From assembly GCA_963969495.1 (NCBI GenBank), contig OZ018317.1:221394235-221458234 (forward strand): a DNA stretch of 64,000 nucleotides, written 5' to 3'. The position numbers were made by a program, and so were the translations under genes. Positions 33,961 through 46,825 of the stretch are shown in pieces. Position 1 is the first letter of the stretch. Each line of letters starts with the position of its first letter. This DNA comes from Ceratothoa steindachneri (taxonomy: Eukaryota > Arthropoda > Malacostraca > Isopoda > Cymothoidae). Under the pieces are notes generated by a model. The model saw nothing but the letters and a program-made list of their open reading frames with translations, was not told where the DNA came from and made no database searches.

Positions 33961-35349
33961 AGGGGGGGTGGAGTATCGGTTTATGTCTCAAGGGAGCCTT
34001 GGGGAGGTTGAAATGTGACATAAGGTTGACCTTGATGCTCAGGAGGGGCGGAGATGATCCGCCTTGTCGAACGTGGATTCGACATAGCGCTTATTTGGTC
34101 TCGCGGGGCCGGGCCTGGCAGGGTCCCCGTGGGGTCCCATTCCCACGAGAGAGAACGTGCGCTCCTCCTCTCCCCTGGGCGCCCGTGGGCGTCGAGGCGA
34201 AATGGCGGCCCCCAGCCGCTTCCCCGTAGGCGGCTACCTCGGGATGGAGTGTCTGCGGACGGTCACCCGCGGGAGCACAAAGGAGTGAAGCCATAAAGCA
34301 TCGGACGGCGACACGGTTCGATCCCCTGCTGGGGCCGTCGGGGGTCGCGTTCCAGCTACGTGGTTTGGACGAGAAACGTCATTAAGGAGACGTAGGACGG
34401 GCACACCGCGTTTCGGGAACGCCTCTCTTCCTCGTCACCTGTCAATGTTCCGAGTCTTACCTGTCTTTCCCCCCGCCGCTCCCCCCCCTCCACACTCACA
34501 TATACCGTTCAAAGTCCGGAGCCCGGAATTCATTCATCCATCATCCAGGGCCCACTGTTCCAACGAATCTCCGATAAGGGAGCATAATAATGGCCCCCTT
34601 CTCCCCATTCCGACAGGTGGACAGGTAGCTCACTGGGGGACACAGTCACACACTAAGGTGGCCCAATGGGTAGACCCTTCCCTAAGACCCCATAAAACCA
34701 TCCCCCAGATCCTATGAGTTCTTTTAGATTTCTCTTTCTTCATCCATGAATTGACACGATCGCTTCAGTTTCTCGCAAATAAGATGGAAAAATAGGTAGA
34801 TAGAGTTGTCGATAAAGTAGATAGCCGTACAAGTAACTATAAAAGGTAGATTGGATGAAAGACCTAATTTAAGGTAGAACAGAAAGTAGAGAGAGGTTTT
34901 AGAAAAAAACATAAAAGGTACTCTAGAAAAAAAACAGAGAGAGGGAGATGTACAATTATTTTTTTTAGAGTTCGGACAAAAAAGTTAGAAAACTTTTGGT
35001 CGCAATGTCAAAGAAAGTAAATAAATGATCCCTAATCTGCGTCCGGATTTGGATCTTACACTAAATTTAAATAACTTTTTCTAGACCCAAGGCTGCCCAC
35101 CTCCCCCGTTCACTAAATCTTTTTTAATCCGTCGATAAGTATTTTAAAATTTCTAATCTGGAATTAGGGAAATAAACAAACACCTGAGTATCACATAACT
35201 TTGCCTTATTCTAGAAAAAAAAAACAGAGAGAGGGAGATGTACAATTATAAATAAAACAAGGTTGAAAAACAAGTAGAAAAGAGCAGAGGTTTAAATGAG
35301 AAATGAAAACCCTTTATTAATAAGCAATGAGAAAAAGCATTAAAAACGG
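33961..35349. other. Spacer, GC-rich at 34040-34340
   Basis: No protein domain. CGGTTCGATCCCC at ~34316 resembles a tRNA B box but a full tRNA or SINE could not be supported. The 21-bp string AAAACAGAGAGAGGGAGATG (first 20 shown) occurs twice, at ~34929 and ~35221. Confidence 0.5.
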
Positions 35350-37125
35350 AGGTAACTTTGCTGTCAAAAATAATGGTAGTATTTTTAATAGTAGTGGCAA
35401 GATCAAGGATGACAAAGACTAATAGGAGGAAGAAAGATGAGAAGGGTAAATATATCGGAACAGACATGATCCGATCAAAGACGAAAAGATCTGATATGAG
35501 AGAGGAAAATTATTTGTACAGACATGATAGGATTAAAAAGGACTAAGAAAATCATGGGAGGTTTAAATATGACAAGGACAGGCATAAGTCGTTCAACGAC
35601 GGCGAATAGAACATGAGAATAATAGTAGATGGTAGATATTGAGATAATAGTGACGATGGCAGCATAAATAGCTAACAGGTGACAATGACAAAAATAAGAT
35701 GATCAAATGTAACTGAGGAAGGAAATCAGAAGATCAACGATAAGGACAGACATGATGGCTAAAATAGTATTGGATCATAGAAGACAAGGCGGGTTTGAAA
35801 GGATTAGAGGTGGTAAGTACCAACGAAGCATGATAAATGGCGACAAATGGCAGACATGAAAGAGCTTGAGATGGCAAGGAAAGACATGATAAATACAGCT
35901 CTAAAAGCGTGCAATTATAGGTAGTGCCATGGACAGATAAGAAAGATTCAAACTACCCAAGCAAAGATATGTGCCAATAAAAGCTGACAAGGACAGCCAT
36001 AGAAAGATCACAGGGTGGGAGGATGATAAGTGAAAATATAAAACTGGCAAGGTTATATGTGAGAGGATGATTGATGGCAGACATGAAAGAGCTTGAGATG
36101 GCAAGGAAAGACATGAGAAATACAGCTCTAAGAGCGTGCAATTATAGGTAGTGCCATGGACAGATAAGAAAGATTCAAACTACCCAAGCAAAGATATGTG
36201 CCAATAAAAGCTGACAAGGACAGCCATAGAAAGATCACAGGGTGGGAGGATGATAAGTGAAAATATAAAACTGGCAAGGTTATATGTGAGAGGATGATTG
36301 ATGACAAGGAAATAGATGAGAGGATCAAAGATGAAAATCAAAGAACTTAAAGGATAAAAGACAATTGGTGACGCATATCGCATCGATAATCATGAGAGGA
36401 CCAGAGAGGACAAAGCAAACATGACAATAACAACAATACATGAGAGGGAAACAAGTAAGAAGGTTACATTTGAGAGGAACACAGATGATAATGACAGGCA
36501 AGAGATGATCACTGAATAAAAACAAATACTTGAGAGACATAAAAGGGCTATGACTGAAAATATAGACATGGTGGAACACCATGAGAATCAACAAATAGAG
36601 ACGATCACGGATTACAAGGACACAAATGAGATCATATATAACAATAAAAAACATGAGAAGTTCAAATATGAGAATATGAGGCATGATAGAATCGCAGATG
36701 GCAGGTAATAATAATAAATGTAAGAGGATCAAGCATGACAACTACAGACATTAGAGAATCACAGACGACAAAGATATGAGAGGGCCACGGATGACAAGGG
36801 CAGACGCATTACAGGGAAAGACCTGACGGGATCACATATCACATCAACATACCTCGGATCAGAGATAATGGAAGTAACCATGAGGGTCCAAGATAAGAAA
36901 GGCAGACATGAGAAGATCGCAAATGACATGAGAGCGTGTCAGTTGACAAAACCCTACTCGAGAGGATCAGAGATGAGGAATATATACCTGAGAAGATAGA
37001 TGACTAATAAGGGCAGACATGAAAGGGTTGGAAATGAAAAAGTCAGTATTGAGAGTTATTTCGGATGACAGGGAGTAAGCATGAGAAGATGATAGATGAC
37101 GTGGAAATATGCGAGAGTATTGTGG
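35350..37125. repeat. Degenerate minisatellite (GACATGAGAGGATCACAGAT-like)
   Basis: About 1.8 kb made of variants of GACATGAGAGGATCA, AGATGACAAGGACAG and AAGATCAC, giving a loose ~30-bp rhythm. No coding sense. Confidence 0.7.
35847..36301 (+). repeat. 227-bp direct tandem duplication
   Basis: 35847-36073 and 36074-~36301 are nearly identical (a few substitutions, e.g. CTCTAAAAGCG versus CTCTAAGAGCG), nested in the degenerate minisatellite. Confidence 0.9.
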
Positions 37126-38148
<1,023 letters not shown>

Positions 38149-38311
38149 ACTATTGAAGTCCACAGCTGTGGCAGCGTTATTAATTTTAACTTGTATTTTC
38201 TTAATATTTCTTACAAGTTTTATGACGGGATCTTCGAAGCGAGAAAAAACATCCGCGAATGACATTCTTTATTCTTAGACCCCTTTCGACCGTGTTAGGT
38301 CATCTTCAGGG
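38149..38311 (-). repeat. CGAAA terminal module on minus strand, with hairpin (hammerhead-like core)
   Basis: On the minus strand from 38309: CTGAAGATGACC, loop TAACAC, GGTCGAAAGGGG, then ~140 nt to a (CA)n(TA)n array. GACC/GGTC form a 4-bp stem just before GAAA. The order CTGA…GA, stem, GAAA resembles the hammerhead ribozyme core, which is known to occur in Penelope-like elements; here an extra AG is present in the first core strand. Confidence 0.45.
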
Positions 38312-38689
38312 AATGAACAGAAATGGAATTATTCACAAATTGCTACATTATATATTGTATTTCTAAGTGAACATAAGTATTACAAAAAAAAATTGTCAAG
38401 GCACCTGACAGCTGACCTTCAAGATGGGGCGATTAAAAAAGACTCCCACACGCATGGCACTACCCTAACCCGTGAAAAGCTGAATAAGGACACCTCCATC
38501 ATCCTGAGGCTCTAAAACCGCAGAAGATTGCGGATGGCCAAAGCCGTCATTATTCACATGAAGAAACCGACAATTAACGTGCAACTTCAGCCGGAAACCA
38601 TACTCCCGACATCTCGGCGTCTCCGAGTTGAGCGCCGTTAAAAGAAGCACGTTTTCAACCTACATTTTCCTTTGCCTCTTTTGTCATAG
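38312..38689. other. Spacer before R1
   Basis: No gene recognised. A CTTTGCCTCTTTTGTC block near 38668 also occurs upstream of the 44.4-kb R1 copy (CTTTGCCTCCTTTGTC). Confidence 0.4.
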
Positions 38690-39565
38690 AACTAGATCGG
38701 AGCGACCACTCCCCGAACAGTCTCTCCCGGAGGAGGGACCCGGTCGGGGAAGGCGGGGTGAGGCCAGGTTTCCCCGAGGCTCCCCGGCGCCCTCACCCCT
38801 CAGGGCCTGAAGGCACCGAGGGAAAAGAGCTGCGGAGGGAAAGAGAGAGAGGGGAAGAAGAAAGAAGTAAGGACAGGATAGACTGAAATAAATTCAAAGA
38901 CTTGAAAATTGACCAAGTTGGACGGTACACTTGCTTAACTTGGGACACGGAACAGGGTGTTTTTTATGTTTTCCTAGCTTTTAATTATTACGATTTGCTG
39001 TACCTGACCCTGGTGTTAGTGTTTGGCCCATCTTTGGATACCGGTAAAAGAGGAAGATGATTGAAGCGTAAGGAAGTTGAAGGTTTGCAGAGAGGTGTAA
39101 GTTGCGTAGATATCACTCTCTGTATTATAATCTAAGTTCGAATTAAGTTAGAGTAAAAGTGTGTCTGTTTGTTTATTTCTGTGTTTACTTTGTTATTTAT
39201 GGTATGTGTGTATGAGATAGGCGTTCAAACCGTTGTTAGCGTTATTTGTTTTCCTGCTATGTTAATAACTCGAGTTTCTATGATTTTTATAGCATAATTC
39301 TCGTATCTGTATCTGTTGTATGGGCCCATGTTCCTTGGTTATTTATTTGTTTATTTTTCTCTTCTATATTCATGTTGTTTTTCTTTTCTCGTTCATTTGC
39401 ACTTTTTGGTTAGTTTTGTCATTCCTTGTGGGTATCAAGTCTAATCTGGTGAGTTTGTCATTATTCGGGAAATCTTTGGTCACAATCGGGTTTGCTTATT
39501 TGGTATAGACGTAGAGCTCCTCCTCTTCCCTTTGGTCCGCTTTGTTTTTATCACTAGGAAGTTGA
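38690..39565 (+). repeat. R1 repeat, copy 2
   Basis: Aligns almost collinearly with 44460-45262, e.g. GGCCTGAAGGCACCGAGGGA (one base differs), GTGTTAGTGTTTGGCCCATC, GAGATAGGCGTTCAAACCGT and GGGCCCATGTTCCTTGGTTA. It ends at CTTTGTTTTTATCACTAG, exactly where LINE B begins. Confidence 0.8.
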
Positions 39566-39949
39566 CTTGAACCTTCAATTTTGAAAGAGAAAGATATAAT
39601 AAGAGGGGGAGGAGTTTGAAAGAGAGGGTGGATGGTAATAGTGAGAAAAGGAAGGAAGTGGTAGTCAGATATGTATGTATGTGAGTGCCCGGTGAACGGG
39701 TCATCTCCATTTGTTATTTTGTTTATTTTTTCGTATTTGTTAATGTTGTCCCATTGCGGGGTCTTTTATTTATTTTGTATTTGTTATTGTCATTCTAATT
39801 TGTCCCATTTTGTGATCATTTTTATATATTATTGTTTCACAATTTTTTCTTTCCTTTTAGTTGTACTTTGGTACAGATCCCGTTATCCTGGTAGTTGGGA
39901 GGTATCTTTTGCATACACTTCCCTCTGCCTCTGGGTCTAGAGCCGCTAC

Positions 39950-42325
39950 AGACTCTATAGGAAGACATTTTTATAGAGGTATGCGTTTAGTTGTTCAAGA
40001 CCTGTTTCTTCATGGAGGCTTCTCAAGGTCTGATACTCATACCACTTAGCGTTGGTAATAAACCGGAGGCCTCGATTTTGTACTCTCTGGAGTCTTGTCA
40101 TATTCTTCCTTGACGCTGTGTTGAGCGGAATAGCAGGGTACACCAGGTTTGATCTGACTAGACTGGTGTACAACTTCTTTTTATTGGTTGTGCTGAGGTT
40201 TCTGAATCGGAAGAGTTTGTTGAGTTTAGTGTTGGCGTGCCAATCCTGGAACTGACGTGTCTGTTCATCCCAGTACTGGCAAGTTTGTAGCCGAGGACTG
40301 ACACGTGCGGTGAGTAGTCAATTTCGGAGTTTTCTAGATTGAGAGGGATGGAACGACGTCTCTCTATTACGGTTGCTGAGAATTTTGATACGTTGGTCTG
40401 TATTTCCAGCGTTTCTCAAACCTGGAGATTCTTCCATCTTCTGCTGTCGTGGCTCTGGCCATCATCCTCGCAGAATTGGTTCTCCTAACCACAACTTGAG
40501 TAATATCATCCGCATATTGGATGTTGATAGTTCTCCCATCAGTTGGTTTGGGGGCGTCTCTTGTTAAGATGATGTAGAGAGTGGGGCTGAGGCATTCTCC
40601 CTGGGGACGCTGGACAGGAGCTCGAAGGCTTCCCCTGTATACTTCTCGAAGGAAATGACAGGTTGCCTGTTGCTCAAGTAGCTACAGAGAATCTTTTCGA
40701 AGTGGGGGGGGGGTGAGTCTCAGTCACGATATTTTGTACTTCAGGCCGTCGATCGAAACTTTTTCGAAGGCCTTCTTTACGTCTCTGCAAACGCCCTGCC
40801 GCTGCGTGTTAAAGCATGTGGGCTATGGCTGTTTCTGTGCTTCGGTGTCCTCTGAATCCGTGCTGTTCTTCGTTTAACAGAGTGCTCTGACAGGTGTTTT
40901 GATAGTCTGCTGTTGAAGAATTTTCTTAAAAACCTTCCCAATGGTCTCCAGCAATAAAATAGGTCTGAAATTCATGACCTAGTTCAAGGTTTAGGTATGA
41001 AAATTATTTTCGAGGTTTTCAGGCCATCTGGGAAATATCCCATTGCTAGGGCCGAATTGAGCAGGTTTAACAGCCTATTCCGAAATCTTTTGGGTGCCTC
41101 CTTCATGTACCTGATGGTGATTTGACTAAGGCTTTAGGCTTAAACGAAGCGATTGCTTACCCTCTTAAAAGTTGCCCTGTAGACGGTGGAGGTACCAGGT
41201 TTCATAAGGGTTGAACCTGTCCTCTTTCATCTTCATGTACTCAAGAACCTGATCCTCGTGGCCTAGGTCAAATTTTTCGTCCTCTTCATTGGAGATTTTG
41301 AAAACGTTTTCCAGACGCCACAGACCAGACTATCCTTTTCTGTGAGAGTAGTCGCCTTAGTACCTTCGTGTGAAATTGCAGCTGGGCAGTTTAGTCTGTT
41401 GGCTTTTTGCTAGAAAGATTTCAGATTCCGCCGTGTCTAAATATTCAATTAGACGGTTCCACTTCTCCTTCAGCTCGTGCGCCAGCGTGGTGTTCAGCTG
41501 TGTAGGGATTGTTGGCAATGTGATTTGGTGAGAGGTTGTCGGGATAGCTATCCCGTCTGCGTTTGAAATGTAGGCATTAATAGCAGTAAGCTCATTGTTG
41601 AGGTCTACCTCGGATGCACCGTCAAGGTCAAGGTGGTCCAATAGGAACGCCCTCTTGTATGCTTCCGAGTTGGTCTTTAAGAAGTCTTTCCTTGGAGCAA
41701 CAAGAACGCTAGGTGTTAGCTGTCCTTGACTGACGAGCTGGTGAAAGAGGAGGCCGCGATTCGTGAGAAATACATCAGTCTTGGTGGCCGACCCTAGATA
41801 CAAGAATGTAGGGAAGTCCAGCCCGATGTGCTCTGCAATATCCCTTCCTAGCAAGAGTTCAAGATTTATGCCTCTTGCGTTTGTCCTTGCATAGCCCGAT
41901 GCTCTGTTCCTGACGTTCAGGTCCCCGGCGAACAATACTGGGTGTTTTTTTTCTGAAGGGGTATACATGTCGTGGTAGGGCAAGTATGAACGGCTAGGAA
42001 GTTGGTAGCCCACGCCGAATTCGATGTCATCCAGAGAGCACCTCAGTATGATCGATGGAAACGATTCGTCCATTGGATTCCCTTGTCTGTACTGCAGATC
42101 TTTCTTGACCTCTATTATAGTTCCGTCGAACTTCTCTTCTGTGCCGTTTCTTTGCAGAACGTTTTATCCGAAGATTTTCTGCTTGCTGTCGTCCCTGAAT
42201 TCAGTTTCTGGCAACAGAAGAATGTCCGGATCCAGTTCTCGGTAGATGTTGTACAGCTGTTGTTTATTCACCTGCCACCCATGCACGTTGTGTGCTAGAA
42301 TAGTTAGCCTATTTCTAGATGTCAT
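39950..42325 (-). pseudogene. LINE B ORF2: endonuclease and reverse transcriptase, broken
   Basis: ATG at 42325 starts MTSRNRLTILAHNVHGWQVN. The endonuclease boxes follow: ELDPDILLLPETEFRDD (catalytic Glu), one TAA after QKIFG, then in the same frame GVGYQLPSRSYLP and FAGDLNVRNRASGY (GDLN box), ending near 41357. The RT is scattered over frames; a YADD box sits at 40505-40516 (context NIQYADDITQVVVRRT). The C-terminus MYTSLVRSNLVYPAIPLN, then NMTRLQRVQNRGLRF (40173-39955), parallels LINE E. The SDH box was not seen in the window read. Confidence 0.8.
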
Positions 42326-42598
42326 CGTGTGTGTCTGAGCTGCTTGAGGGCTTTTGGTTGTTGGGTCTGCCCGATCGTAGCTTTTTGAAGAAGGATGGCT
42401 CGTAGAGCCTTACTCTGCATTTCATTAAGGCTGTGTTGAGCGATTCTTCTTCTTCGGGTGAGTCATAGCACCACTTGGTGTGGCCTTCTTTGACTCATGA
42501 AGCCACCTCATCGATGGATATCTCTCTTTGTTAAGTGTTGTTTTTGTTAAGAGCGATGTGAGTTTGATATCCCCTCCGTCGAGCTCGTGTTCTTCCTG

Positions 42599-43600
42599 CT
42601 ATGGTAGCCGTTCTGTTTCCTCCTCTTGTTTTCTGGGTTCTTCTTTGTTTCTATTTTTGTTCTTTTTCTGTATGGGGGAGGCAGGCAGCTTTGTTAGTTT
42701 GGCTGCAGGCTTATTTCCAGTCGCTGTAGGTATATCCTCGTGGGATTTTGCTTCTTTTGTTGGCTTGACTAGTTCTGCTTGTGTTCCTATGGTGCATGTT
42801 GCCGAGAAGACTTTGTCTGAGTGTGAGCTATCCGGAAAGGTGATAGATTCCAGGCCATTTGCAGCCAGCATCTTGGTCATCTCGTTATTAAATGAACCCG
42901 GGCAGACTAGGTTTATCACATGCGCGTAAAGAATGCATGCTAGTATTTTAGGAGGAGTCGCATCGGTGTGCTGTTGGACTATTTCGGGTTGTGCCGGCGT
43001 TGTGTTTGTTTGTGGTGGGGTCTTGGCGGCTGTTGCGTAAGAGATGTTCGGCCTGTCAGCCGCTACTCTCTTTTTTCTTAAATATTCCCTCCTTACTGGG
43101 CACTGCATGCTCAAGGTACGATGGGGACAAGTGCAGTTAATGCACATTTTCGAGTCGTTAACTCAGTGCATCCACTCGTGGCCGGTTTGTGCGCACTTGG
43201 AACAGATCTTAGCGTTCTCCTTGTCTGGGCAGGCACTAGTAGGGTGTTCTTCGAAAATGTAGCATGGGAAGCAAGTTAGCAGCTCGAAGAATCTCTCCCT
43301 TTCAATCTGCGCTGGGGATATTATCATGGAGAATAGGTTCACTCCTACTTCCCTTGCCTTGGCACCATCTCCATTTCTCTGAACACGATTTTAAACACGT
43401 GTGTGAGGTCCTAAAATTTAACCACTTCGGTCACCTCTGCCCATTCTTGATTTCTCTCTATTTCTTGTTTGATGTCTTTGGCGAATCTTTCGCCTACCCA
43501 TGGGTCTACTCGCCTGCATACGATAGCCTTCCTTGCCGCTAGGGCTGGGGAAGGTTTGGGCTCTAGTTCTAGGGCGCTTAGGTCTCTGTTGCTTGTTGTC
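42599..43600 (-). pseudogene. LINE B ORF1 (zinc-knuckle Gag-like), broken
   Basis: Minus strand: CFPCYIFEEHPTSACP, then ICSKCAQTGHEWMH followed by a stop where the last Cys should be, then CINCTCPHRTLSMQC and PVRREYLRKKR. That is three knuckles; the last has the CX2CX3HX6C spacing of LINE A. After ~100 residues comes ILACILYAHVINLVCPG…NGLESITFPD, the same C-terminal motif as LINE A, then a Lys/Glu-rich tail (43147-42599). The region N-terminal of the knuckles is decayed. Confidence 0.75.
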
Positions 43601-43799
43601 TAAGTTAGCTCAACCAGGTCCGCCTGAGTGTGGCAAATAGCGGTGTACCCTCTGGTGACTTCGATTAGTCTTTTGAACCTATCCTCAGTTTCTCGAAGAT
43701 CGTTTCAAAGACCTTGAATTTGTTGAGTTTTTCATTGCCAATGAGCCTCAGTGGGACTCGAAAGTAAACAGACTTTCCCGTCCGTTTATGGTTGGGAGT

Positions 43800-44340
43800 C
43801 CGTATAATTGCAAGGGGAGAGATGCCCCACTTCGTCTCCGCTGAATAGCTCTCTCTTTTCCCACAGGCAAGATAGAACCAGGAGGAATTTCCAATCAGTC
43901 TAGCTCATCCTGTTTGGTGCCTGTCAGGATCGTCAGAAACAGGAGGTATTCTCAATCAGACCAACGACCTTTTGATCAGGCCCCGAGAAGTAGGGATGAC
44001 TAAGTTCTCGGTGCCCGGGGTAACCAGGCCAGGTGGAAACAGGAGAGATCTCCAATCAGTTTATCTGAGCCTGTTGGTATCCCATCCAGGAGCAGCAGAA
44101 ACAGGAGGTATCTCCAATCAGTGAACCGCTCCATGGCAAGTTTGGTGGCAGAGGCAGCCCCAAAGCCTTCCCAGACTTGTTCAGCAGCTATCGGAAAAAA
44201 GTAGAGTTGAGGCACGGTGATTCTTCTCTAGGCAGTCTTGGTTCAGCCGAGGCGGGATGACGGTCAGTTTAAGAGGCCCTTGATGACGTAGAATGGCTGT
44301 CTAACGTGTTAGGGCAAAATTTGCTGGGGCTTGAAAAGTC
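43800..44340 (-). promoter_or_regulatory. LINE B 5' UTR with four repeated motif copies
   Basis: The plus-sense motif AACAGGAGGTATCTCCAATC appears as variants starting near 43887, 43939, 44037 and 44098; a fifth related copy (GAAACAGATCTCTCCAATCA) lies at 47878 upstream of LINE C. GGAG…CTCC can form a short hairpin. A repeated 5' UTR unit is a common internal-promoter arrangement in LINEs; function here is inferred. Confidence 0.5.
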
Positions 44341-44459
44341 CTCTTTTCACGGTTTTGGAGATTCTTCCGCGTAACTTTGCCTCCTTTGTCGGGTTTAAGT
44401 AGTTCTTGAAGCGATCCAAATCTGGGAGGAAGTAGAAATGAAATGAAAGGGAAAGTGTG

Positions 44460-45262
44460 CGAAAAGGATCTAGATCCTCTTTGGGGGGGAGGGGGCTAGG
44501 CCCGGTTCGCACAAGTTTTCCCAGCACCCTCCTCCCTCTAAGCCTGAAGGCACCGAGGGAAGAGAGCCACGGAGAGGAGAAGAGAGGGAGGGGAAGAAGA
44601 AAGAAGTAAGGATAGGACAGACTGAAAGAAGGTCAAAGGCTTGAAAGTTGACCAAGTTTGCCTGTAGACCTGCTTAACGTGGGATCCAGACCACAGTGTT
44701 TTTATGTTTTTTTAGCTTTTAATTGTTACTATTTGCTTTACCTGTCCCTGGTGTTAGTGTTTGGCCCATCTTTTGATAGCGGTAAAGGAGGAAGATGATT
44801 GCAATTCTCTGTACTATAAACTAATTTTAGAGTTAAGTTCGAAATAAGTTAGAGTACAAGTGTGTCTGTTTGTTTATTTCTGTGGTTGCTTTGTTATTTA
44901 TAGTATGTGTGTATGAGATAGGCGTTCAAACCGTTGTTAGCGTTATTTATTTTCCTGCTATGTTAATAACTCGAGTTTCTATGATTTTTATAGCATAATT
45001 CTCGTATCTGTATCTGTTGTATGGGCCCATGTTCCTTGGTTATTTATTTGTTTATTTTTCTCTTCTTTATTCATGTTGTTTTTCTTTTCTCGTTCATTTG
45101 CACTTTCTGGTTAGTTTTGTCATTCCTTGTGGGTATCAAGTCCAATCCGGTGAGTTTGTCATTATTCGGGAAATCTTTGGTCACAATCGGGTTTGCTTAT
45201 TTGGTATAGACGTAAATCTCCTCCTCTTCCCTTTGGTCTGCTTTGTTTTTAGCACTAGAAAA
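44460..45262 (+). repeat. R1 repeat, copy 3
   Basis: Collinear with 38690-39565. Ends at CTTTGTTTTTAGCACTAG, exactly where LINE C begins. Confidence 0.8.
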
Positions 45263-45430
45263 CAGTATATGTTGTCTCTATCCTGCTCCTCGTGCTATTT
45301 GATTATTTAGTTCCTGTCTCCTATTTCTACTTGTGTTTTTTTCTCTGATTTTTTGGGCTCTTTTTTTCAATTATTTTGTTTAATGTTTTATTTTCGCTTC
45401 GATATCTAAGTCTCTTTTGTTTTTTCCTCT

Positions 45431-46783
45431 CTATTGTCGCGTGTTCATAATTATGTATACTGCCTCATTATGTACACGTTGCATTCTTATTAGATTGCTT
45501 CTTGAAACTGTATACATGGCAATTATTGGATATCTCAAGGTAGGCTGTATCATGGCCTGGTAGATCTTTTTCTTATTTTTCATGTTTAGATTTCTAAATC
45601 TGTAGAGTAAAGTTAGCATGCCTCGTGCTTTGTTTATTCTTTCGGTCACGTGTTTCTTGTAACCCCTTTTGGTAATAGTTAGGCCTAAAATCTTGCCTTC
45701 ACCATTATACCTGTATCGCTCTTCATTTATGTAAACGTCGGATAGTTTTCAGCGATACATAAGGATAATTTTAAATTTATCTTTATTCGTTTTAATTTTC
45801 CCTTTGCGTTCATACTCGTTTAGATTTTCTATTTCTGTTCCCGTTACTCTGGCTTGCATCTGAGGGTCCGCTAAAAACAGGCAATTAATTGAGTGAAATC
45901 GGCGTATTGTTTGTTCACACAGCCCTCGTTCCTAGGTGGGGGAATGTCCGAGGTATACACTGAGTATAGCGAAGGACTTAAACACCCTCCCTGATCGAGG
46001 CCCGCATTAAGCTGGAATATTTCACCTTGGTAAATCCCAATGTCTACGTATGCGTATCTTTCCATTACGTAGTCGCATAAAGTTCTTTCCAAATAGTTGT
46101 TCATTTCGAGATTTAGAATTGTATGTTGTATGCCTCTTTGCCACACTTTATCGAATGCCTTTGCTACGTCCCGGCATACAATATCCAAACTGCATTGCTT
46201 CAGAGATTTTTTTCTGTGAGATATTCATTTAATCTTGTGTTCAGGATTTTTTCAAACACTTTCCCGATGGAGTCGAGAAGGAATATAGGACGGAAGTTTT
46301 CGACCTCCGAAGGTGGTTTTCTCGGCTTCGGTATGAATATCATTTTAGCTATTTTTAACTCATCGGGGAAGTATCCCGTGTTTATACAGGCGTTAAACCC
46401 GTTCCCTATCCCTTCGAGCATATTATCTGGTGCTTATATATAGTTTTTTTTCTGGTGAGACCGGATTTTCCAGGTACCTTTTGTTTAAAACTTGAGATGG
46501 TATTCTCTGATTCCTCAATTATGATTTTGGCGTTAAATCCATCGTTCGCATACCGTTCCTCTTCTACGTAGTGATATGGAAAAGTCTTCTCAATCCGTTA
46601 ATTTAGTTCGTCAATTATTTGGTTTTCGAAGTATATATCGTAGTTTTCGTTTTCCTCTTCGCCGATGTTGAACATTCCTCTCCAGTGTTCCCTGAACAAT
46701 TTTTCAATCTCGTGTTCATCTTCGATTAATTTCCCGTTTCTGTCCTTAATCTTTATTTTTTCTTTAGTTTTAGCATTTCCCAT
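45431..46783 (-). pseudogene. LINE C ORF2 reverse transcriptase, broken
   Basis: Pieces in order: KIKIKDRNGKLIEDEHEIEK, FREHWRGMFNIGEEE, FNACINTGYFPDELKIAKMI, FIPKPRKPPSEVENFRP, DVAKAFDKVWQRGIQ, GLDQGGCLSPSLYSVYTSD, QYADFTQLI (the YADD box reads YADF) and MIQPTLRYPIIAMYTVSRSN, then LIRMQRVHNEAVYI. GVPQGG reads GLDQGG and YADD is lost, so it would be inactive even without its stops. Confidence 0.8.
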
Positions 46784-46825
46784 TCTTTTTAGTTTTTTCC
46801 AAAATTCTCTGGCAATAGCTCGTTG

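Larger units (their letters stand above)
39566..44340 (-). mobile_element. LINE B: near full-length non-LTR retrotransposon (minus strand)
   Basis: Order on the minus strand: 5' UTR with repeated motifs (~44340-43800), ORF1 with zinc knuckles, ORF2 with an APE endonuclease and an RT, and a 3' UTR ending near 39566. The 3' UTR box GCCCGGTGAACGGG (39688-39701, plus sense) recurs as GCCCGGTGTACGGG in LINE E at 55947-55960. It looks like an I/Jockey-type LINE by layout. Dead through stops and frameshifts. Confidence 0.8.

Noticed and set aside
34270..34335. tRNA-like sequence around GGTTCGATCCCC
   Set aside because: B box is good, but pairing of the acceptor and D arms fails by eye; tRNAscan-SE would decide.
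39320..39508. Small hydrophobic protein (62 codons) repeated at 45021-45209
   Set aside because: Both lie in the same place of the R1 repeat and show no sign of selection; the second copy has several silent and non-silent changes and no start context.
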